This document shows positions 1 to 5,170 of a stretch of DNA of 5,853 nt, piece by piece. The DNA comes from WLMZ01 sp039920665 (GTDB lineage Bacteria; Actinomycetota; Acidimicrobiia; Acidimicrobiales; Ilumatobacteraceae). Each line of letters begins with the position of its first letter. Positions within the stretch are counted from its first letter, which is position 1. The notes beneath the pieces were generated by a model. The model ran no database searches, had not been told where the DNA came from, and saw only the letters and a list, made by a program, of their open reading frames with translations. The stretch spans positions 1 through 5,853 of the forward strand of contig JBDSDH010000193.1 of assembly GCA_039920665.1 (NCBI GenBank), in the 5' to 3' direction. The position numbers were made by a program, and so were the translations under genes.

Positions 1-2960
1 ACGGCCTCACCCGCGAGCAGCAGCCTGAAGAGGTCAAGCCAGCGAAGAAGACCGCGGCCAAAAAGGGTGCGGCCAAGTCCGAACCGCGCGTGGACGAAGC
101 GCCGGCCGCGTCGGTTTCGGAAGCGAAACCCGCAGCCCCGACGATGGCTGCTGCTGCGCCAGCTCCGACGCCGACGCCCGCCGCTGCAGTCGCCGCAACC
201 GCGCCAGTGGCTCCGGCCACTGCGGCCCCGGCGCCGACGCCCGCTGCGGTGCCGACGCCAACACCCGCTCCGGTGACGGCAGCACCGGCGCCAGCGGCAG
301 CTGCAGCGCCAGCGGCAGCTGCAGCGCCAGCCCCAGCGGCTGCTCCTCCGGCGCCAGCTGCGACAACCGCTCCGGTTGCTCCAGCCCCGGCACCAACTCC
401 GGCTCCTGCCGCCGCAGCAGCGACGCCTGCGCCTGCGCCGACTGCCCCCGCACCGACGCCGGTTGCGGCTGCGCCGACGCCGCCTGCCGATACCGAGCAC
501 CGGGTCATCTCGAGTACCCGCCCGAGCGAGCCGCCACGCGCCTCGTCCGGCGTCGCTGCTCGACCGTTGCCCGAGCAGGCGCCTCCGATGCCCACGCCGT
601 CATCGCCGGCACCCACGCAACCGCAGCAGGGGACGCCGCGCCCCGCGCCGTCCGGTGCTGGCTCACGGCCCGCTCCCGCTGGGGCCGCCCCGCGTCCGGC
701 GCCGCCTGGTAGCGGGATGCCTCCCGGTCGCCCGACCGGAGCATCCGGTCGTCCGATCCCGCCGCCACCCGGCAGCGGTGGTCGTCCGGTGTCCGCAACA
801 GGTCGTCCGATCCCGCCGCCTCCCGGCAGTGCTCGCCCGGCTGGGCCCGGGTCTCGTCCCGGTAACAGCTTCTCGCCGCGCCCCGGCGGTCCCGGTGGTG
901 CTCGTCCGGGCGGCGGGTTTGCGCCGCGCCCGGGTGGTCCCGGTGGTGCTCGTCCCGGTGGTCCCGGTGGTGCCCGTCCCGGTGGCGGTTTCCCACCTCG
1001 TCCCGGTGGTGGCCCTGGTGGCGGCCCCGGCAGCGGTGGTCCCGGCGGCAGTGGTCCTCGCCCCAGCGGTCAGCGTCGTGCGCCCCGCAAGGGTAAGAGC
1101 CGTCGTCGTCGTCGTGACTTCAACGAGCTGCAGCCGCAGTCGATGGGCAACTACACCAACAGTGACGCGCCCGTCCCCGAAGGCACCATCATCATCGAGC
1201 GCGGCGTGTCGGCTCAGGAGTTCGCTCCCAAACTGAACCGCACCGCGGCCGACGTCATCCGGTTCCTGCTCAACAACGGTGAGATGATCACCGCAACGAT
1301 GACCCTCGCTGACGAACAGATGGAACTGTTCGCGCTCGAGATCGGCGCCGATCTGTTGCTGGTCGAGACCGGTCAGCAAGAGGAGATGGAACTCCAAGCG
1401 CTGTTCGACGACAGCGACGACGAGGACGAGTCGCTTCAGGCGCCACGTGCTCCCGTCGTCACCGTGATGGGCCACGTCGACCACGGCAAGACCACGCTGC
1501 TCGACAAGATCCGCCACGCCAACGTCGTGTCCGGCGAGGCCGGCGGCATCACTCAGCACATCGGTGCGTACAAGGTGATGACCGACAGCGGCAGCGAGGT
1601 CACCTTCATCGACACCCCGGGTCACGCGGCGTTCTCCAAGATGCGTGCTCGTGGTGCTCAGGTCACCGACATCGTGGTGCTGATGGTCGCAGCCGACGAC
1701 GGTGTCATGCCGCAGACGATCGAAGCAATCAACCACGCCAAGGCGGCCGATGTGCCGATCGTGGTCGCGTTGAACAAGATCGACAAGGACAACGCCGATC
1801 CGCAGCGCGTCATGGCTCAGTTGGCCGAGCACGAACTCGTCCCCGAGTCGTGGGGTGGGGACACCATCGTCGTCGAGATGTCGGCGACCCAAGACCTCGG
1901 TATCGACGATCTGCTCGAGCAGTTGGCTGCAGTGGCCGAACTCGAAGAGCTCACCGCCAACCCGACCGGCCGGGCCAAGGGCATCGTGCTCGAAGCCAAG
2001 CTCGACACGGGTCGTGGCCCAGTGGCGACGGTCCTCGTCGACAAAGGCACGCTCAAGGTCGGCGATCCGATCGTGGCTGGCGCTGCGTGGGGCAAGGTCC
2101 GTGCACTCATCAACGACAAGGGTGAGCAGGTCAAATCCGTTGGACCGTCGACACCCGTCCAGGTGCTCGGTCTGTCGATCGTTCCCAACGCCGGCGACGA
2201 GTTCCGTGCCGCTGGCAACGAAAAGACTGCTCGTCTGGTCGGCGAAGCACGCGGCCATCGGGCAACGATGATCAACCAGCGTGGCGACGCTCGCGTCCAG
2301 CGGGGCGTCAAGTTGGAGGACATCTTCAGCCAGATCCAGGCAGGCGAAGTCGCAACGCTCAACATCGTGCTCAAGGCCGACGTGAACGGTTCGCTCGAAG
2401 CGGTCACCGAAAGCCTGCGCCGGCTCGAACGCGAGACGGTCAAGCTGGCATTCGTCAACCGTGGTGTCGGCGGTATCAGCGAGAACGACATCATGTTGGC
2501 GGCCACCACCAACGCGACCCTCATCGGCTTCAACGTCCGCCCGGACCGCAAGGCCCGTGAGATGGCGGCCAGCGAAGGCGTCGAGATCCGGACCTACGAG
2601 ATCATCTACAAACTGCTCGAGGACATCGAGCGGGCAATGGTCGGCATGTTGGCACCGGAGTTCGAAGAAGTGGTCACCGGCGAAGCCGAGGTCCGCGAAG
2701 TCTTCAAGGTCCCTCGTATCGGTGGCATCGCCGGTTGTCTCGTGCGGTCGGGCTCGATCACACGCGGCAGCAAGGTGCGCTTCCTTCGCGAAGGCGTCAT
2801 CATCTGGAAGGGCAGCATCACGTCGCTGAAGCGCTTCAAGGAAGACACCCGCGAGGTCCGCGAGGGCTTCGAGTGCGGTATCGGCCTGAGCGACTTCCAG
2901 GACCTGAAGCCGGGCGACCTGATCGAGACGTTCGAAGAGCGCGAGATCCCGCGGGTCTGA
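1..2960 (+). CDS. infB: Translation initiation factor IF-2, 5' end outside window
   Basis: GTPase that places fMet-tRNA on the 30S subunit and promotes 50S joining. The frame is open from the first full codon (3-5) to TGA 2958-2960, giving 985 visible codons. A GTG at 90 could be taken as a start, but the 29 codons before it (GLTREQQPEEVKPAKK...) look like the usual stretch after the IF-2 N1 domain, so the true start lies upstream. Numbering from codon 3: Ala/Pro-rich linker to about 165; Pro/Gly/Arg-rich linker to about 356; basic patch 358-376 (RRAPRKGKSRRRRR); IF2_N domain about 390-451. The G domain has G1 GHVDHGKT 490-497, GGIT switch I, G3 DTPGH 537-541, G4 NKID 591-594 and G5 SAT 627-629. 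Domain II, C1 and the fMet-tRNA-binding C2 domain follow; C2 keeps both typical cysteines, IAGC (C912) and ECGIG (C958). Nothing suggests damage; the linker is long, as in actinobacteria. Confidence 0.98.
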   Translation, partial: GLTREQQPEEVKPAKKTAAKKGAAKSEPRVDEAPAASVSEAKPAAPTMAAAAPAPTPTPAAAVAATAPVAPATAAPAPTPAAVPTPTPAPVTAAPAPAAAAAPAAAAAPAPAAAPPAPAATTAPVAPAPAPTPAPAAAAATPAPAPTAPAPTPVAAAPTPPADTEHRVISSTRPSEPPRASSGVAARPLPEQAPPMPTPSSPAPTQPQQGTPRPAPSGAGSRPAPAGAAPRPAPPGSGMPPGRPTGASGRPIPPPPGSGGRPVSATGRPIPPPPGSARPAGPGSRPGNSFSPRPGGPGGARPGGGFAPRPGGPGGARPGGPGGARPGGGFPPRPGGGPGGGPGSGGPGGSGPRPSGQRRAPRKGKSRRRRRDFNELQPQSMGNYTNSDAPVPEGTIIIERGVSAQEFAPKLNRTAADVIRFLLNNGEMITATMTLADEQMELFALEIGADLLLVETGQQEEMELQALFDDSDDEDESLQAPRAPVVTVMGHVDHGKTTLLDKIRHANVVSGEAGGITQHIGAYKVMTDSGSEVTFIDTPGHAAFSKMRARGAQVTDIVVLMVAADDGVMPQTIEAINHAKAADVPIVVALNKIDKDNADPQRVMAQLAEHELVPESWGGDTIVVEMSATQDLGIDDLLEQLAAVAELEELTANPTGRAKGIVLEAKLDTGRGPVATVLVDKGTLKVGDPIVAGAAWGKVRALINDKGEQVKSVGPSTPVQVLGLSIVPNAGDEFRAAGNEKTARLVGEARGHRATMINQRGDARVQRGVKLEDIFSQIQAGEVATLNIVLKADVNGSLEAVTESLRRLERETVKLAFVNRGVGGISENDIMLAATTNATLIGFNVRPDRKAREMAASEGVEIRTYEIIYKLLEDIERAMVGMLAPEFEEVVTGEAEVREVFKVPRIGGIAGCLVRSGSITRGSKVRFLREGVIIWKGSITSLKRFKEDTREVREGFECGIGLSDFQDLKPGDLIETFEEREIPRV
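290..325 (+). repeat. 18-bp tandem duplication in the infB Ala/Pro linker
   Basis: Two identical 18-bp copies of GCCAGCGGCAGCTGCAGC lie head to tail at 290-307 and 308-325, and the first five bases of a third copy follow (326-330). The unit is six codons long, so each copy adds the same Pro/Ala hexapeptide and keeps the reading frame. It fits slippage-driven growth of a low-complexity linker. Confidence 0.95.
747..830 (+). repeat. Direct repeat encoding GRPIPPPPGS twice in infB
   Basis: Positions 747-776 and 801-830 are near-identical 30-base stretches beginning GGTCGTCCGATCCCGCCGCC. Each encodes GRPIPPPPGS; they differ at a few third positions. The spacing of 54 bases keeps the frame. The segment is proline-rich and presumably disordered, linking the N1 domain to the IF2_N/G-domain core. 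Confidence 0.93.
876..1062 (+). repeat. Gly/Pro/Arg-rich repeat segment of the IF-2 linker
   Basis: Imperfect repeats built on CCCGGTGGT and CGTCCCGGTGGT encode PRPGGPGGARPGG at 876 and again at 924, then further PGGPGGARPGG and PRPGGGPGGGPG units. All copies stay in frame with infB. This low-complexity stretch sits just before the basic RRRRR patch and the IF2_N domain. Arg/Gly-rich sequence of this kind may contact RNA, which is inference from composition only. Confidence 0.9.
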
Positions 2961-2982
2961 TCCGGATCACGACCGATTTCAG

Positions 2983-3019
2983 ATCGGCCATGGCTGGATA
3001 GCCTCCAGCCATGGCCGAT
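2983..3019 (+). promoter_or_regulatory. Perfect 16-bp hairpin covering the start of the DsbA-like gene
   Basis: ATCGGCCATGGCTGGA at 2983-2998 is the exact reverse complement of 3004-3019, with the five-base loop TAGCC between them. The right arm contains the last seven untranslated bases and the first nine coding bases (ATG GCC GAT) of the next gene. The arm is followed by T-rich coding sequence (8 T in the 14 bases 3020-3033), so it could end transcription of infB. It could equally hide the downstream start codon from ribosomes on a read-through transcript. A DNA-binding site is a third possibility. The repeat is certain; its role is inferred. Confidence 0.6.
2999..3004 (+). promoter_or_regulatory. 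Possible -10 element for a leaderless transcript
   Basis: TAGCCT matches the loose actinobacterial -10 pattern TANNNT and ends seven bases before the ATG at 3011. A transcript from it would begin at or next to the A of that ATG, giving a leaderless mRNA. This would explain the missing Shine-Dalgarno and would leave the left hairpin arm untranscribed. I see no convincing -35, and TANNNT matches are common by chance. Confidence 0.25.
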
Positions 3020-3649
3020 ATTGAATTCTTCTTCGATCCCGTGTGTCCGTGGGCGTGGATCACGTCGCGCTGGGTGACCGAGGTGCAACAACTGCGTGAC
3101 TACGAGGTCGAGTGGCGGTTTATCTCGCTGGCAGTGATCAACGAGAACTTGGTCGCCGATTGGTACACGCCGACCTACCGTCAGGGCCATCTCGATGGAT
3201 TGTCGGCATTGCGCGTCGCCGATCAGATCCGGCTCGATCACGGCAATGCATCGGTGGCTGCGTACTACACCGCGATCGGCACCGAACTGCACAACAACCG
3301 GGTCGGTGAGCGTCCGGACGGGTACTTCCAGTCCGTCATCACCACGGCGCTGACCGACGCTGGGCTCGATCCGTCGTTGCTCGCCGCTGGCAGTGATGAG
3401 TCGCACGACCAGTACATCCGGGACGAAACCGCGCTCGCCTTCGAACGCACCGGCAAAGATGTCGGGACGCCGATCATCACGTTCCACCCCGGTGATGACC
3501 GCGAGGCAAGCTTTTTCGGACCGGTGATTTCCAATATCCCGCGTGGGGATGCAGCGCTGCGCTTGTGGGACGCGATCGAAACCATCGCCACGACGTCGGG
3601 CATGTCCGAACTGAAGCGTTCGATCCGGAGCCGCCCCGACTTCGGATGA
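3011..3649 (+). CDS. DsbA-fold protein, Rv2466c-like, with CPWA in place of CPWC
   Basis: A 212-residue cytoplasmic thioredoxin/DsbA-fold protein with no signal peptide or membrane segment. The N-terminus FFFDPVCPWAWITSRW aligns from memory with Rv2466c (FWFDPLCPWCWITSRW), the Mycobacterium tuberculosis mycothiol-dependent nitroreductase. Further shared blocks are ISLAVINEN (38-46), VGTPIITF with the expected cis-Pro 154, FFGPVISNIPRG (168-179) and a C-terminal ELKR. Length also fits. The nucleophilic Cys is C12, but the second active-site cysteine is Ala15 (codon GCG 3053-3055), so a C12-A15 disulfide cannot form. An in-frame TAG at 2999-3001 excludes any earlier start, and the next candidate (GTG 3041) would cut the active site, so ATG 3011 is well supported even though it lies in a hairpin arm without a visible Shine-Dalgarno. 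The partner is probably mycothiol, by family only; the substrate is unknown. It interrupts the usual infB-rbfA order. Confidence 0.88.
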   Translation: MADIEFFFDPVCPWAWITSRWVTEVQQLRDYEVEWRFISLAVINENLVADWYTPTYRQGHLDGLSALRVADQIRLDHGNASVAAYYTAIGTELHNNRVGERPDGYFQSVITTALTDAGLDPSLLAAGSDESHDQYIRDETALAFERTGKDVGTPIITFHPGDDREASFFGPVISNIPRGDAALRLWDAIETIATTSGMSELKRSIRSRPDFG

Positions 3650-3663
3650 TCGGCGGCGTGCAG

Positions 3664-3686
3664 CCGAGCCAAAGTCCCGGGCTCGG
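3664..3686 (+). terminator. Weak GC-rich hairpin after the DsbA-like gene
   Basis: CCGAGCC (3664-3670) pairs with GGCTCGG (3680-3686) across a nine-base loop, starting 15 bases after the stop codon. No T run follows, so this is not a classical intrinsic terminator. U-tract-poor terminators have been proposed in actinobacteria, and the position between two genes suits such a role. It could also be chance in GC-rich sequence. Confidence 0.3.
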
Positions 3687-3702
3687 TGTTGGCACCCCCG
3701 GG

Positions 3703-3708
3703 TAGATT
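3703..3708 (+). promoter_or_regulatory. Possible -10 hexamer for rbfA-truB
   Basis: TAGATT fits the actinobacterial TANNNT -10 pattern, stands out in a GC-rich gap and lies 28 bases before the rbfA ATG, which leaves room for a short leader with a Shine-Dalgarno. No good -35 is visible at the proper distance (about 3680-3685 reads GGCTCG). It suggests that rbfA-truB can be transcribed separately from infB. Confidence 0.33.
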
Positions 3709-3719
3709 CTTCACTCTCG

Positions 3720-3725
3720 AAAGGA
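3720..3725 (+). promoter_or_regulatory. Ribosome binding site of rbfA
   Basis: AAAGGA ends 11 bases before ATG 3737 and is the only clear Shine-Dalgarno-like site in front of any gene of the window. It supports ATG 3737 as the rbfA start. Confidence 0.6.
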
Positions 3726-3736
3726 CGTGATCTGTC

Positions 3737-4219
3737 ATGGCCAAGCCAACCAAGCGGCGCTCCAGCGCCCCGAGCCAGCACCGGTATCCGCGTGAAGCCC
3801 GGCTCAATCAATCGCTGCGGCAAGTGATCGCCGAAGAACTTGTTGCGATCGACGACGAACACCTCGATCTCGTCACCATCACCAACATCGACGTCGATTC
3901 GGAGATGAACCGGGCGACGGTGTTTTTCGATTCGCTGCGCGGCGAAGACGGAGACGCCGACATTCTCGAAGCGCTCACCCGGTACCGGGTGCGGCTGCAG
4001 AGTTCGGTGGCTCGCCAGATCCGGTCGAAGAAGACGCCGATCCTGCACTTCGCACCCGACGATGTCATCCGTTCCGCAGAGCGGATCGAGAAGATCCTCA
4101 AGGCCAACCCGAGTCCATTGCAGGAAGTCGCTGATGACGATGGCGTCGCTGAGCCCGCCGACGGCCCCGATCGGGATTATCCCGAGCGTGGGCTGATGGG
4201 CGCCGATGGCGAGGCGTAG
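3737..4219 (+). CDS. rbfA: Ribosome-binding factor A
   Basis: Small KH-fold protein that binds the 30S precursor and helps late maturation of 16S rRNA near helix 1. The 160-residue product has a basic N-terminus (KRRSS...), the family's first helix RLNQSLRQVIAEELVAI (22-38), the strand VTITNIDVDSEMNRATVFF (46-64) and the hallmark block RSKKTPILHFAPDD (96-109), followed by the helix IRSAERIEKILKA (111-123). An acidic tail (about 130-160) extends past the KH core. The start is ATG with AAAGGA upstream. The stop TAG 4217-4219 overlaps truB by 14 bases, which suggests translational coupling. Intact and ordinary for the family. Confidence 0.97.
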   Translation: MAKPTKRRSSAPSQHRYPREARLNQSLRQVIAEELVAIDDEHLDLVTITNIDVDSEMNRATVFFDSLRGEDGDADILEALTRYRVRLQSSVARQIRSKKTPILHFAPDDVIRSAERIEKILKANPSPLQEVADDDGVAEPADGPDRDYPERGLMGADGEA

Positions 4220-5075
4220 ACCGCCGACGGTCCATGGCATGGCGATCATCGACAAGCCGGCCGGTGTCACCAGCCACGACGTCGTCAACCAACTCCGTCG
4301 TCACTTCGGCGAGAAGCGGATCGGTCATGCCGGAACCCTCGATCCCGGGGCCACCGGGGTGCTCGTCGTCTGCGTCGGCAATGCGACGCGGTTGATGCGA
4401 TTCCTGACGGGTGTCGACAAGTCATACGTCGGCGAGATCGTGCTCGGTGCGACGACCGCATCACTGGACAACGAGGGTGCGGTGACGGCCACGTTCGACA
4501 TGAGCGGAGTGACCGTCGAAGCGGCGCGTGCCGCTGCAGCCGAGCATCTCACCGGCGATATCCTGCAGGTGCCTCCCATGGTGTCGGCACTGAAGGTCGA
4601 TGGCAAGCGACTGCACGAACTCGCTCGCGCCGGAATCGAAGTCGAACGCCAGCCGCGCCCGGTCACCGTCAGCCGATTCGACCTCGAGTCGACTGACGAC
4701 CCGATGGTGTTGCGGGCCACGGTCGACTGCTCCTCGGGCACCTACATCCGCACCCTGGCCGATGACCTCGGTCGGCTGCTCGGCGGAGGAGCGCACCTCC
4801 GCAATCTGCGTCGAACCCGTGTTGGTCGATTCACCCTCGAGCAAGCGCAGACAGTCGAGTCATCGACGCTGCTCGCGGTGGAGACCGCAGTGGCGCACCT
4901 GCCCATCGTGTTGGTCGACAGCGCCGGCGCCGACGACGTCGCCCACGGTCGCCTGCTGCCGGTGTGGGACGGCGACGGTCCCTGGGCCGTGTTCCACGAC
5001 GACGAATTGCTCGCGGTGTACGAATCGTTCCGGAGCGGTCAAGCCAAACCCGTGGTCGTGCTCGTCGGCGCGTGA
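4206..5075 (+). CDS. truB: tRNA pseudouridine(55) synthase
   Basis: Converts U55 in the T-loop of tRNAs to pseudouridine. The 289-residue product shows the N-terminal GMAIIDKPAGVTSHDVV (11-27), the catalytic-Asp motif GHAGTLDPGATGVL (40-53, nucleophile D46), KSYVGEIVLG (72-81), the central QVPPMVSALKVDGKRLHELAR (121-141), CSSGTYIRTLADDLG (175-189) and LRRTRVGRF (201-209). A C-terminal PUA-like segment ends in VVVLVGA. ATG 4206 lies inside the end of rbfA and is chosen for the 14-base overlap; ATG 4239, directly before AIIDKP, is a possible alternative that would remove 11 residues. Neither has a strong Shine-Dalgarno, so reinitiation after rbfA is plausible. Intact. The usual downstream neighbour ribF is absent. 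Confidence 0.97.
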   Translation: MARRRPPTVHGMAIIDKPAGVTSHDVVNQLRRHFGEKRIGHAGTLDPGATGVLVVCVGNATRLMRFLTGVDKSYVGEIVLGATTASLDNEGAVTATFDMSGVTVEAARAAAAEHLTGDILQVPPMVSALKVDGKRLHELARAGIEVERQPRPVTVSRFDLESTDDPMVLRATVDCSSGTYIRTLADDLGRLLGGGAHLRNLRRTRVGRFTLEQAQTVESSTLLAVETAVAHLPIVLVDSAGADDVAHGRLLPVWDGDGPWAVFHDDELLAVYESFRSGQAKPVVVLVGA

Positions 5076-5170
5076 TCCCTCCGATCTTGGGCACGTGTGA
5101 ACGATGACGAACGATCACTCGCAGCGATGAATCGGATGTGTCCAAGGGCAATGAACGTACGCTGCCGCTC

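Noticed and set aside
663..2258. Long minus-strand open frame of 531 codons opposite infB
   Set aside because: It lies wholly antisense to infB, has low-complexity Thr/Arg/Gly and His/Asp-rich composition mirrored from the infB codons, and shows no family motif. Such mirror frames are expected in high-GC genes.
2959..2968. Palindrome GATCCGGATC at the infB stop as an operator
   Set aside because: A 10-base palindrome without a second copy or a nearby promoter is weak and can occur by chance in GC-rich sequence.
3689..3694. TTGGCA before rbfA as a -35 box or sigma-54 element
   Set aside because: It is only eight bases from the TAGATT hexamer, too close for a -35, and the -12 half of a sigma-54 site is missing.
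2606..4288. Minus-strand open frame of 560 codons across infB end, the redox gene and rbfA
   Set aside because: It is antisense to three well-supported genes and matches no protein family I know. Its length follows from high GC at third positions.
5076..5170. Gap after truB as a ribF start or promoter region
   Set aside because: No frame shows a ribF-like N-terminus, and no convincing -35/-10 pair or strong hairpin is visible.
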